Shown here one piece after another: positions 18,171 through 25,758 of a DNA stretch of 64,000 nucleotides. The position numbers and the translations under genes were made by a program. Positions within the stretch are counted from its first letter, which is position 1, and each line of letters begins with the position of its first letter. Origin of the DNA: Clostridiales bacterium FE2011 (GTDB taxonomy: Bacteria > Bacillota > Clostridia > Christensenellales > Aristaeellaceae); the NCBI GenBank assembly GCA_017569305.1, contig CP069418.1:1922001-1986000 (forward strand). The letters run 5' to 3'. A model generated the notes under the pieces. The model did not search any database, was not told the DNA's origin, and saw nothing but the letters and a program-made list of their open reading frames with translations.

Positions 18171-18383
18171 ATCGCACGCAACCTGAAAATCAAAGCAGCC
18201 CGGGCTGAAAAGGATATGACGCAAAAGGCCCTTGCGGAGGCTGTCGGTATTTCCCGCCAGACAATGAACGCGATTGAACAGGGGGAATTTAATCCGACCA
18301 TCCGTCTCTGCCGCGCAATCTGCCGTGTCCTTGGGAAGAGTCTTGACGATTTATTCGGAGAGGAGAATGAAGATGAAGCATAA
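18171..18383 (+). CDS. XRE-family transcriptional regulator, probable AUC start
   Basis: A compact helix-turn-helix repressor of about 70 residues. The XRE domain covers most of it (KIKAARAEKDMTQKALAEAVGISRQTMNAIEQG, then NPTIRLCRAICRVLGKSLDDLF). No ATG, GTG or TTG lies at the expected N-terminus. A very strong AAGGGAGGGGG site (18155-18165) stands 5 bases before ATC at 18171, giving I-ARNLKIK, the usual family beginning. The ATG at 18138 belongs to the promoter, and the next ATG (18216) would delete helix 1. AUC is therefore the favoured start. It overlaps the next gene, a membrane protein, a pairing common in Firmicutes. Confidence 0.8.
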   Translation: MARNLKIKAARAEKDMTQKALAEAVGISRQTMNAIEQGEFNPTIRLCRAICRVLGKSLDDLFGEENEDEA

Positions 18384-18831
18384 CGAAAACAACACCCTGG
18401 ATGAAATGCAGGATCAGAAGATGCTGAAGATGGAAGAGTACGGCTACTGGATTCTTTTCTGGGGCCTGGCGCTTGCAGTCGTCGTCCAGCTGCTGCTCGG
18501 GGATTCCATCCGGCAGATTGCCGGGGAACTGATTGTACTGTTGGTTGGCGGCGCCTATGTGCTGGCCACCTCCCTGAAAAACGGCCTGTGGACAAGAAGT
18601 GCCACGCCGACCAGGAAGAGGAATGCCGCTGTCAGCATTATTCCCGCGGCAATCATCGGCGTGCTGAATGTGATTAAACTCATCCAGAAAAAGGATATCG
18701 GCACAAACGATATCCTGATCGCTGTTGCGTTTGCGGTTGGGACCTATATTGTCTGCTTTGTTGTCCTGGAAGTACTCAGGGTGCTGTATGAGAAAAGGCG
18801 TTCCAAACTGGATGACGTCGGGGAAGAGTAA
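18373..18831 (+). CDS. Small membrane protein of XRE cassette (DUF6773-like)
   Basis: A 152-residue protein with four predicted membrane helices (about 20-37, 45-62, 80-97, 112-132) and an acidic N-terminus. The start at 18373 lies 7 bases after GGAGAGGAG, inside the end of the XRE gene, and the 11-base overlap implies coupled translation. It resembles DUF6773-type proteins that often follow XRE regulators in Clostridia; their function is unknown. The cassette is flanked by two near-identical hairpins. A second XRE plus membrane-protein cassette, with a different membrane protein, lies at 34750-35395. Confidence 0.65.
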   Translation: MKHNENNTLDEMQDQKMLKMEEYGYWILFWGLALAVVVQLLLGDSIRQIAGELIVLLVGGAYVLATSLKNGLWTRSATPTRKRNAAVSIIPAAIIGVLNVIKLIQKKDIGTNDILIAVAFAVGTYIVCFVVLEVLRVLYEKRRSKLDDVGEE

Positions 18832-18847
18832 GCTGATTCGGATATAA

Positions 18848-18878
18848 AAAGAAGCACGGCCTGCGCCGTGCTTCTTCT
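18848..18878. terminator. Terminator of the XRE cassette, copy B of the repeated hairpin
   Basis: AAGAAGCACGG-CCTGCG-CCGTGCTTCTT, differing from copy A (18045) at one loop base. It lies between convergent genes and could serve both; the minus side has TTTTTATAT. Confidence 0.8.
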
Positions 18879-18897
18879 GTTGACGGATAAACTTTAA

Positions 18898-19422
18898 TTA
18901 CTGAGCCACCTGGATGGAGGAGATGATAGCAACCTTGGTGGCATCCCAGCCGTCGTCGCCGTTCAGGGGCATGAAGTTGTAAACCAGCACAGAAGTGTCG
19001 GTGATCGGAACGATGAGGATATCGCAGTTCTTGGCTTCGTTTTCGCAGGCGACGCAGTCAATGCCGTTAATGGTAACGTTCTTGAAATTGGCGGTACCAT
19101 TGGCGGAAAGACCGTTCAGATACTCTTCCAGGCTGGGGATGATCAGCGCGAAGACGGAGATAGAGTAATTGCCGTCCTCAGTGGCAAACACGGCAACCGG
19201 AGCAGGGTCGGCCTGGATCTGGTTGACATCGATAGCGGCCATGTTGTTGGGAACCCAGTACAGCAGGGTGGCCACATCCTGGAACGCAACCTGCTGGAAG
19301 GAGCCGGATTCCTTGACCTGATCTTCAACATCGGACCAGTTGAGCGTGGGGACTTCTTCTTCCGCCAGGGCAAAGGAGCACAGCAGGCACAGGGCCAGTG
19401 CAAGGGCAAACAGCTTTTTCAT
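18898..19422 (-). CDS. Secreted protein of unknown function
   Basis: A 174-residue protein with a clear signal peptide (MKKLFALALALCLLCSFALA, cleavage after about residue 20). The mature part of about 150 residues is acidic, with two cysteines (CVACENEAKNC region) and a mixed alpha/beta pattern. No known domain is recognised. An AGAGAAGAGGTGC site precedes the start. It is transcribed divergently from the clostripain-family protease gene across a 220-base gap and convergently to the XRE cassette. Confidence 0.7.
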   Translation of the reverse strand: MKKLFALALALCLLCSFALAEEEVPTLNWSDVEDQVKESGSFQQVAFQDVATLLYWVPNNMAAIDVNQIQADPAPVAVFATEDGNYSISVFALIIPSLEEYLNGLSANGTANFKNVTINGIDCVACENEAKNCDILIVPITDTSVLVYNFMPLNGDDGWDATKVAIISSIQVAQ

Positions 19423-19497
19423 AAAGCACCTCTTCTCTCAGGGGGAGCCCCTGATCTTTTTGATGATGTTCGTTCTATGACGACACAAACCTTGTTT

Positions 19498-19526
19498 ATT
19501 ATACAGAAAAAATCGAAATATGCAAA
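19498..19526 (-). promoter_or_regulatory. Promoter of the secreted protein gene
   Basis: Minus strand TTTGCA (19521-19526), 17 bases, consensus TATAAT (19498-19503). Confidence 0.5.
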
Positions 19527-19575
19527 TAAAACCACGTTTTCTACAAACGTTTACACAATCTTTGCCATTCTCCTA

Positions 19576-19605
19576 TTGACCGGCTGTGGATGCTTTGTAT
19601 ATAAT
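19576..19605 (+). promoter_or_regulatory. Promoter of the clostripain-family gene
   Basis: TTGACC (19576-19581), 18 bases, TATAAT (19600-19605). It lies 37 bases before the coding start. Confidence 0.65.
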
Positions 19606-19642
19606 GCGTGACGGATTGTTTGTCTGAAAGGATCTGGTAGAC

Positions 19643-21607
19643 ATGAAAAAGATCATAGGCGCCGTTTTGTTACTTGTATTGCTTTTTGCCCTGGGCTGTA
19701 CCCAGGCTGAGGGGAAAACAACCACCCTGCTGGTTTATATGTGCGGAACAGACCTGCAGGATGCGGGCTGTGAGGATCTGGTGGAGATGGCCGAGGTGGA
19801 AGCCGGAGACGCGATCAACGTGGTTGTGCTGGCCGGCGGCGCGAAGGAGTGGGATCTGGAAGACCTGAAGGGCAACCGCCGGACGCTGGCGGTGATCCGG
19901 GACGGTTACTTTGAGTCGCTGGATGACTGGGGAAAAGGTTCCATGGGTGACCCTGACAGCCTGGAAGAGTTCCTGCGCTACGGCCTGACGGAATATCCCG
20001 CGGACAGGACCATCGTGGTGCTGTGGGATCACGGCGCCGGTTCCGAGGGCGGCGTATGTTTTGACGAAACCGCGGATGACGACGGCCTGACGATTGCGGA
20101 GATCAACAGTGTGCTGAACACGCTGGATCAGTCGGTTCCGGGCTATCATATCAATATTTTCGGCTGCGACGCCTGCATGATGGCTACCTATGAAATGGCG
20201 GCCATGCTTTCCCATCATGATATCGGATACTATGTCGCCAGTGAGGAACTTGAACCCGGCACGGGCTGGTACTATACCGCCTGGCTGGATCTGCTGAAGA
20301 ATGATCCCGATCTGTCAGATACGGATCTGTGCGGCGCCATTATCGAAAGCTACATGGATGAGGGCCTGAAGAATGATCCGGATGATTACCTGACGCTCAG
20401 CGCGGTGGACCTGTCGAAAATGAGCGCGTTGGAAACCCGCATGGAGCAGTTTGCCTCTGTGATGTCCGGCCAGATCGACAGCGGGAACATTTCCGCGATC
20501 CGCCGCGGCCGCAGCCGTATGTATACCTTTGGTTCCTTTGCGGATGGCAGCTGGGACATGGTGGACCTGGGTACCGCCCTGGATGCCTATGCCCAGTTCG
20601 ACTCCGAAACCGCGGCTAACGTGAAGCGCAGCCTCTCCGAGGCGGTGATCCTGAGCAATCAGACGGCCAACCTGGGCACCTGCTCCGGCCTGTCCATCCT
20701 GATTCCCCAGGATACGACGGAATCCTTTGACGAGTATAAGGATGGTTTTGACCTGTCCGACGTGATCCCGAACTGGGTGGACTTCGTCAACGGTTATGTG
20801 GATCAGCTGCAGGGCGGAAGCTATCACATCAGCACTTCTTCCGCCTGCCAGATTACGGATGATATGGAATTCTCCGATTCGTTTGTTTCCTCCACCTCCT
20901 GGCTCTTCGGCGGCATGCTGTGGGATGATGAAGAAGAGTGCTACACGGAAGACTATGAGGCGGAAGAATACAGCATCGGCGACAGCGATGAAGGTTTCAC
21001 CGCTGTGGTTTCCCAGGAAGACCTGGCATACCTGGACTATGTGGAAGGTATGCTGCTCATGGACATGAGCGATGACGAAATGGAATGCTATGTGGACTTC
21101 GGCCTGATGCAGAACAACCTGATTGACTGGGAGTCCGGTACGGTTGTCAGCCTGTATGACGGTACCTGGCCGGTCTTCGGCGGACAGCCGGTGCCGCTGT
21201 ATGACCAGACCAGCAATGAGCACAGCCGCCGCAGCCTGATCCCGGTGAAGTTGAACGGGGAATACACCTACCTGGTGGTTGTGTTCCCGGCGGGCGGCAC
21301 GGAAGGCCGGATTATCGGCGCCAACGCCGGTTATGATGAGAACGGCCTGCCGATCCGTACAACCACCCGCCTGAAGCCCGGCGACGAGATTATTCCGGTC
21401 TACACCATGTACTATGCCTCCGAGGAGGAGGAAGAACTGCAGGAGACCGAGTTCGAGGGCGACAAGATCATCTGGCAGGACGGCATGACCGTCACCTATG
21501 AGGATCTGAGCGACGAGGAGGAAGAACACGAGATGCTCTTCTGCTTCATCTTCAATGATATCTTCGGCGAGGATACCATGAGCGATATGATCTCCTTCGT
21601 GCTGTAA
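19643..21607 (+). CDS. Clostripain-family cysteine peptidase (C11), exported
   Basis: A 654-residue extracytoplasmic protease. The signal peptide is MKKIIGAVLLLVLLFALGC; the Cys after ALG could be a lipidated residue, although the lipobox is not canonical. The C11 domain follows directly (TTLLVYMCGTDLQDAG). The catalytic His is in VVLWDHGAG and the catalytic Cys in FGCDACMMATYEMA. C11 enzymes cleave after Arg or Lys and are often self-activated. The C-terminal third is acidic beta-rich sequence of unknown role. AAAGGA precedes the start. It ends 96 bases before the SCIFF precursor gene, which has its own promoter. Confidence 0.9.
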   Translation: MKKIIGAVLLLVLLFALGCTQAEGKTTTLLVYMCGTDLQDAGCEDLVEMAEVEAGDAINVVVLAGGAKEWDLEDLKGNRRTLAVIRDGYFESLDDWGKGSMGDPDSLEEFLRYGLTEYPADRTIVVLWDHGAGSEGGVCFDETADDDGLTIAEINSVLNTLDQSVPGYHINIFGCDACMMATYEMAAMLSHHDIGYYVASEELEPGTGWYYTAWLDLLKNDPDLSDTDLCGAIIESYMDEGLKNDPDDYLTLSAVDLSKMSALETRMEQFASVMSGQIDSGNISAIRRGRSRMYTFGSFADGSWDMVDLGTALDAYAQFDSETAANVKRSLSEAVILSNQTANLGTCSGLSILIPQDTTESFDEYKDGFDLSDVIPNWVDFVNGYVDQLQGGSYHISTSSACQITDDMEFSDSFVSSTSWLFGGMLWDDEEECYTEDYEAEEYSIGDSDEGFTAVVSQEDLAYLDYVEGMLLMDMSDDEMECYVDFGLMQNNLIDWESGTVVSLYDGTWPVFGGQPVPLYDQTSNEHSRRSLIPVKLNGEYTYLVVVFPAGGTEGRIIGANAGYDENGLPIRTTTRLKPGDEIIPVYTMYYASEEEEELQETEFEGDKIIWQDGMTVTYEDLSDEEEEHEMLFCFIFNDIFGEDTMSDMISFVL

Positions 21608-21639
21608 TCGAAACCCTGCAAACCTTATAAAGGGCACGA

Positions 21640-21669
21640 TTGACGCAATGCGGAGGTTTGTGTTAAAAT
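21640..21669 (+). promoter_or_regulatory. scfA promoter
   Basis: TTGACG (21640-21645), 18 bases, TAAAAT (21664-21669), with an extended -10 TG at 21661-21662. Confidence 0.65.
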
Positions 21670-21703
21670 ACCTGTTGAAGTCTGTGGAATGGAGGAATTA
21701 ATC

Positions 21704-21856
21704 ATGAAACATATTAAGACTCTGAATACCCGTAATCTGTGTGAAAGCGCCAAGAAGGGCGGCTGCGGCGAATGCCAGACGTCCTGCCAGTCCGCCTGCA
21801 AGACCAGCTGCGGTATTGCCAATCAGCAGTGCGAGAACAAGAAGAGCGCGAAGTAA
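21704..21856 (+). CDS. scfA: SCIFF ranthipeptide precursor (seven cysteines)
   Basis: A 50-residue ribosomally made peptide precursor of the SCIFF family ('six cysteines in forty-five residues'). It begins MKHIKTLNTRNL and has the hallmark core CGECQTSCQSACKTSC followed by a last Cys. Six cysteines (21, 24, 28, 32, 36, 43) match the family; a seventh, C13, lies in the leader region. The radical SAM enzyme downstream is expected to form thioether (sactipeptide/ranthipeptide) links to non-alpha carbons. GGAGGAATTAATC precedes the start. A hairpin between this gene and the maturase probably makes the precursor mRNA more abundant. SCIFF is found in nearly all Clostridia. Confidence 0.96.
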   Translation: MKHIKTLNTRNLCESAKKGGCGECQTSCQSACKTSCGIANQQCENKKSAK

Positions 21857-21874
21857 TTAACCGGGTTATCACTT

Positions 21875-21898
21875 ATGCCGCCTTTCGGCGGCATTTTA
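21875..21898 (+). terminator. Intercistronic hairpin between scfA and scfB
   Basis: Perfect 8-base stem ATGCCGCC-TTTC-GGCGGCAT followed by TTTTATG. It may act as a leaky terminator that favours the short precursor transcript over the full operon. Confidence 0.7.
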
Positions 21899-21916
21899 TG
21901 TTATCGGAGAAAGAAA

Positions 21917-23314
21917 ATGATTCATCGTTATCATCTGGACGACTGGTATATCGTCATTGACACCTGCTCCGGGTCTGTGCATGTGGTGGATGAGATCGCC
22001 TATGAGATCATCGGCTGCTATGAGGAGAAATCCCGGGAGCAGATCGTTGCGGAAATGGCCGCCCGTTTCGGGGAGGATCCCGCGGAAATCGGGGAGTGCT
22101 GGGATCAGATTACCGCCCTGAAGGAACAGGGAACCCTGTTCTCTCCGGACGTGTTTGAGCCCATGGCCGGAGAGCTGAAGCAGAAGACCGCCGGCGTGGT
22201 CAAGGCCCTGTGCCTTCATGTCGCGCACACCTGCAACCTGAACTGTGCCTACTGCTTTGCCAGCCAGGGCAAGTATCACGGGGATCGGGCCGTCATGTCC
22301 TACGAGGTGGGCAAACAGGCCCTGGATTTCCTTGTGGCCCATTCCGGCACCCGCCGCAACCTGGAAGTGGACTTCTTCGGCGGCGAACCGCTGATGAATT
22401 TTGACGTGGTGAAGCAGCTGGTGGCCTATGCCCGCAGCATCGAGAAGGAAAAGAACAAGAATTTCCGCTTCACCCTGACGACCAACGGTATGCTGATTGA
22501 TGATGATGTCATCGACTTTGCCAACCGGGAAATGAGCAATGTGGTGCTCAGCCTGGACGGACGGAAGGAAATCCATGACCGCTGCCGGGTGGACTATGCC
22601 GGAAACGGCAGCTGGGACCGGATTGTGCCGAAGTTCCAGAAGCTGGTCAAAGCCCGGGAAGGCAAGAATTACTATATGCGGGGGACCTTTACCCACGCGA
22701 ATCCGGATTTCCTCAAGGATATCCAGACCATGCTGGATCTGGGCTTCACGGAGCTGAGCATGGAACCCGTGGTCTGCGCGGAGAATGATCCCGCTGCCCT
22801 GACGCAGGAGGACCTGCCCATCGTGCTGCAGCAGTACGAGGACCTGGCCCGGCTGATGCTTCAGCGGAAACGGGAAGGAAGGCCCTTTACTTTCTATCAC
22901 TACATGCTGGATCTTTCCGGCGGCCCGTGCATCTACAAGCGGATCTCCGGCTGCGGATCCGGTACGGAATACATGGCAGTGACCCCCTGGGGCGATCTGT
23001 ATCCCTGCCATCAGTTTGTCGGAGAGGAAGCCTTCCGCCTGGGCGACGTCTGGCAGGGCGTGACCAACACCGCGGTTCAGCAGGAGTTCGCCTCCTGCAA
23101 CGTCTATGCCCGGGAAGAGTGCCGGGACTGCTGGGCCAAGCTTTACTGCTCCGGAGGCTGCGCGGCCAACGCGTATCACGCGACCGGTTCAGTCCGGGGT
23201 GTGTACAAATACGGCTGCGAGCTGTTCCGCAAGCGGATGGAGTGCGCGATCATGCTGCAGGCTGCCTTGCAGGCAGATGCTGAGGAACAACAGGATGGAA
23301 ACGCCGATCTGTGA
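21917..23314 (+). CDS. scfB: SCIFF maturase, radical SAM/SPASM enzyme
   Basis: A 465-residue radical SAM peptide-modifying enzyme that installs thioether crosslinks on ScfA. The N-terminal precursor-recognition region (residues 1-90, RHYHLDDW-type start and a RiPP recognition fold) is followed by the radical SAM core with CNLNCAYC (CxxxCxxC) near residue 105-112 and GGEP near 155. A C-terminal SPASM domain with auxiliary cluster cysteines follows (CGSGTEYMAVTPWGDLYPC, CRDCWAKLYCSGGC). The start at 21917 follows CGGAGAAAG. The 3' end overlaps the decarboxylase gene by 20 bases, so the two are translated together. Confidence 0.95.
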   Translation: MIHRYHLDDWYIVIDTCSGSVHVVDEIAYEIIGCYEEKSREQIVAEMAARFGEDPAEIGECWDQITALKEQGTLFSPDVFEPMAGELKQKTAGVVKALCLHVAHTCNLNCAYCFASQGKYHGDRAVMSYEVGKQALDFLVAHSGTRRNLEVDFFGGEPLMNFDVVKQLVAYARSIEKEKNKNFRFTLTTNGMLIDDDVIDFANREMSNVVLSLDGRKEIHDRCRVDYAGNGSWDRIVPKFQKLVKAREGKNYYMRGTFTHANPDFLKDIQTMLDLGFTELSMEPVVCAENDPAALTQEDLPIVLQQYEDLARLMLQRKREGRPFTFYHYMLDLSGGPCIYKRISGCGSGTEYMAVTPWGDLYPCHQFVGEEAFRLGDVWQGVTNTAVQQEFASCNVYAREECRDCWAKLYCSGGCAANAYHATGSVRGVYKYGCELFRKRMECAIMLQAALQADAEEQQDGNADL

Positions 23315-24635
23315 TTTTGTCCGGGAGTACGCGGAATCCGATCCCGTGCGCATGCATATGCCGGGACACAAGGGAAAGCCGCTGACCGGACCGGAGGCCT
23401 TCGACCTGACGGAGATCGGAGGAGCGGACGTGCTGTACCGCTCCGAGGGGATCATCCGCCGGAGCGAGGAGAATGCCGCCGCCCTGTTCGGAACTGCCCG
23501 TACGGTTTATTCCGCGGAGGGTTCTTCCCTGTGTATCCGGGGGATGCTGTACCTGGCGCTGCTTTCCGCAAAGAAAAAGGGGATTCCCGCACGGCTGCTG
23601 GCCGGGCGGAATGCCCATCATACCCTGATGACTGCCGCGGCGCTGCTGGACCTGGATGTGGACTGGCTGCTGCCCGCGCCGGGAGAGGATCTGCTTTCCT
23701 GTGCCGTTTCCGCGGAGACGCTGGACCGGGAACTGGATCAGAAACAGTATATGGCGGTTTACTTGACTTCTCCGGATTACCTGGGGAGACAGGTGGATCT
23801 GCGGGCTGCCGCGGAGGTCTGTCACCGCCACGGAGTGCCGCTGCTGGTGGACAATGCCCACGGCGCTTACCTGAAATTCCTGCCGGAGGACTGCCATCCG
23901 ATCACCCTCGGGGCGGATGCCTGCTGTGATTCGGCTCATAAAACCCTGTCCTGCCTGACGGGCGCAGCCTATCTGCACCTGTCCGCGAACGCACCGGAAG
24001 AATGGGCGGATCAGGCGGAGCAGGCGATGTCCCTGTTCGCCTCCACAAGCCCCTCGTGGCTGATCCTGCAGTCCCTGGACCGGATGAACCGGGAGCTTGC
24101 CGGGGATTATCCGGTGCGCCTGCGCCGGATGACGGAAAAACTGAAGGAACTCAAAAAGACCCTCTGTGAGGAGGGCTGGACGCTTGCCGGGGATGAACCG
24201 CTGAAGCTGACTTTATGTACGGCTGACCGGGGATATACCGGAGAAGAACTGCATGACATGCTGCGGGATCACGGCATTGAATGTGAGTTTGCCGACAGGG
24301 AATACCTGGTGATGATGCCTTCCGCGGACACGCCGGAGGGAGACCTGGAACGGCTGCTTTCAGCCCTGCGGGGCATTCTGCAGAGGAAGCATATAAAGGA
24401 AAAACCGCCGGAACTGCCGGTGCCGGAAAAGGTCCTGTCGATCCGGGAGGCCATGTTCTCTCCGCGGGAGACGCTGCCGGTAAACCTGGCTGTCGGCCGC
24501 TTGCTTGCGGATGCCTGCGTCAGCTGTCCGCCGGCGGTTCCGGTGATCATCGCGGGAGAAAGAATCACGGAGCAGGCCGCGGAATGCATGAGGTACTACA
24601 ACATCACAGAATGTGATGTTGTAGTCAATTCATAA
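23295..24635 (+). CDS. PLP-dependent Orn/Lys/Arg decarboxylase family protein
   Basis: A 446-residue fold-type I PLP enzyme of the SpeA/CadA-like (Bacillus YaaO) group that makes polyamines or their precursors from basic amino acids. The N-terminus has MHMPGHKGK, the cofactor Lys is in DSAHKTLSC, and LVDNAHGAY is the conserved Asp stretch. It has normal length for the short group. The start at 23295 (TGAGGAACAACAGG upstream) lies inside the scfB end; an in-frame ATG at 23106 would put 63 odd residues in front. The last codons and stop (VNS-stop) lie in a hairpin and a family 1 repeat, suggesting the original 3' end was altered. Confidence 0.88.
   Translation: METPICDFVREYAESDPVRMHMPGHKGKPLTGPEAFDLTEIGGADVLYRSEGIIRRSEENAAALFGTARTVYSAEGSSLCIRGMLYLALLSAKKKGIPARLLAGRNAHHTLMTAAALLDLDVDWLLPAPGEDLLSCAVSAETLDRELDQKQYMAVYLTSPDYLGRQVDLRAAAEVCHRHGVPLLVDNAHGAYLKFLPEDCHPITLGADACCDSAHKTLSCLTGAAYLHLSANAPEEWADQAEQAMSLFASTSPSWLILQSLDRMNRELAGDYPVRLRRMTEKLKELKKTLCEEGWTLAGDEPLKLTLCTADRGYTGEELHDMLRDHGIECEFADREYLVMMPSADTPEGDLERLLSALRGILQRKHIKEKPPELPVPEKVLSIREAMFSPRETLPVNLAVGRLLADACVSCPPAVPVIIAGERITEQAAECMRYYNITECDVVVNS
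24596..24624 (+). repeat. Perfect hairpin over the 3' end of the decarboxylase gene
   Basis: CTACAACATCACA-GAA-TGTGATGTTGTAG, 13-base perfect stem with a GAA loop, encoding the last residues before the repeat-borne stop codon. Confidence 0.7.
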
Positions 24636-24657
24636 TTCACAATTCATAATTCATAAT
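24627..24657. repeat. Family 1 repeat, reverse orientation
   Basis: AATTCATAATTCACAATTC-type copy. It supplies the stop codon of the decarboxylase gene and forms an inverted pair with the copy at 24739. Confidence 0.75.
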
Positions 24658-24672
24658 GATTATTTGCTTTGT

Positions 24673-24704
24673 GGCAGTGCTGATGACAAACACACTGCCT
24701 TTTT
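24673..24704 (+). terminator. Terminator of the SCIFF-decarboxylase operon
   Basis: GGCAGTG ... CACTGCC stem followed by TTTTT, lying between the two inverted repeat copies. Confidence 0.7.
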
Positions 24705-24738
24705 AATCGAAAAAAGAGCACAAGAAAAAAACTGTAAT

Positions 24739-24768
24739 GTGAATTATGAATTATGAATTGTGAATTAC
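24739..24768. repeat. Family 1 repeat, forward orientation
   Basis: GTGAATTATGAATTATGAAT-type copy, inverted partner of 24627; both flank an 80-base segment with a terminator. Confidence 0.75.
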
Positions 24769-24781
24769 GCATTGGAGCAGC

Positions 24782-25540
24782 TCATTTCATGATCTGTTCC
24801 AATGCGTATAACGCCGCCAGGTGTGCGGGATACAGGGCGTAGCCGACCCAGCGGGGAAGCTTCAGATCCTTTTTGAAGGGAATCAGGATGAACGGCAGGG
24901 CGAGAAGCGCGTAAGTTTCCATCCGCAGGAAGGCGGACAGCGGCTGGGAGAGGACGGCCGGAAGCGCGTCCATGTTGATGGGAAGGCCGAACAGGCTCTT
25001 CGTGATGCTGTAGGAAGATCCCCAGAAGAGGAAATAGGAAACCATGACCGCGGCGATGCCCGGACGGCTTTCCTGTACCGCATAGAGCATGATGAACAGC
25101 AGCACGCCCCGCCATCCGTAGTCTGCTCCCACGAGGATGGCTGCGGCCATCGCGGCAGCCGGCGCCCAGATCTGGCTCAGGTATTTCTTTTCCCGGATGC
25201 CCCACAGGGCGCACAGCCCCAGGAACAGCGTCAGGAAGATGTTGGGCTGCCTCCAGGTGTGATTCAGGGCGAGCATATACAGGGGCTGGGAAACAAGGCC
25301 GGTGATCAGGATGCGCAGCAGGTATTTCGGTACGCTGCGGGTATAGTGAAAACCGACGATCATGCACCAGGCATAGATCGGAAAGGCAATCCGGCCCAGC
25401 ATCCGCATCTCTGGGATGTTCGGAAAGCACATCTTGCCTGCGTGGTCGATAAACATGAACACCAGGGCGATGATTTTCAGCCAGGTGGTAGCGGTATTGC
25501 CTGCCGGCTTCCGGGATCCGGTTAAAACGGAAGTCTCCAT
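24782..25540 (-). CDS. TraX family membrane protein
   Basis: A 252-residue integral membrane protein with about eight helices and the TraX pattern LKIIALVFMFIDHAGK near the N-terminus and RIAFPIYAWCMIVGF. F-plasmid TraX acetylates pilin. Chromosomal TraX proteins are common in Clostridia that carry no conjugation genes, and their role is unknown; related acyltransferases modify surface polymers. No pilin or conjugation gene is nearby. GCAGGAGGAAAT precedes the start. It is transcribed divergently from the rpsF operon. Confidence 0.8.
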   Translation of the reverse strand: METSVLTGSRKPAGNTATTWLKIIALVFMFIDHAGKMCFPNIPEMRMLGRIAFPIYAWCMIVGFHYTRSVPKYLLRILITGLVSQPLYMLALNHTWRQPNIFLTLFLGLCALWGIREKKYLSQIWAPAAAMAAAILVGADYGWRGVLLFIMLYAVQESRPGIAAVMVSYFLFWGSSYSITKSLFGLPINMDALPAVLSQPLSAFLRMETYALLALPFILIPFKKDLKLPRWVGYALYPAHLAALYALEQIMK

Positions 25541-25600
25541 GAAAAATTTCCTCCTGCGGGGCTTGTTATCCGGCTACTACATATGGAATGGAATACAAGA

Positions 25601-25609
25601 ATTATACCA
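25601..25609 (-). promoter_or_regulatory. Extended -10 promoter of the traX-like gene
   Basis: Minus strand TGG-TATAAT. The -35 region is weak. Confidence 0.45.
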
Positions 25610-25666
25610 CGTTTTGTGGTTTCGGGACAGGCTTTCAAAAGGACCGAAAGATCATGAAAAAAACCC

Positions 25667-25695
25667 TTGCAAACCGTTGATTTCTTTGATATAAT
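25667..25695 (+). promoter_or_regulatory. rpsF operon promoter
   Basis: TTGCAA (25667-25672), 17 bases, consensus TATAAT (25690-25695), with an extended -10 TG. Confidence 0.8.
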
Positions 25696-25702
25696 CCGTA
25701 CC

Positions 25703-25751
25703 TGGCACATCCTTGCGCTGCAGAAAGCAGCGCCAAAAGTCCGTGAGGAGG
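25703..25751 (+). promoter_or_regulatory. Possible S6:S18 autoregulatory leader element
   Basis: The rpsF leader holds the perfect stem GCGCTGC-AGAAA-GCAGCGC (25715-25733), extended by CTTG/CAAAAG, with CAC/GTG below and an unpaired CCG in AGTCCGTG. A bulged CCG is the hallmark of the S6:S18-binding leader motif. The fold was done by eye, so the call is tentative. Confidence 0.4.
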
Positions 25752-25758
25752 TGAAAGA

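Noticed and set aside
23106..23294. Longer N-terminus for the decarboxylase
   Set aside because: The extra 63 residues are read out of frame inside scfB and have no similarity to the family, whose start matches 23295.
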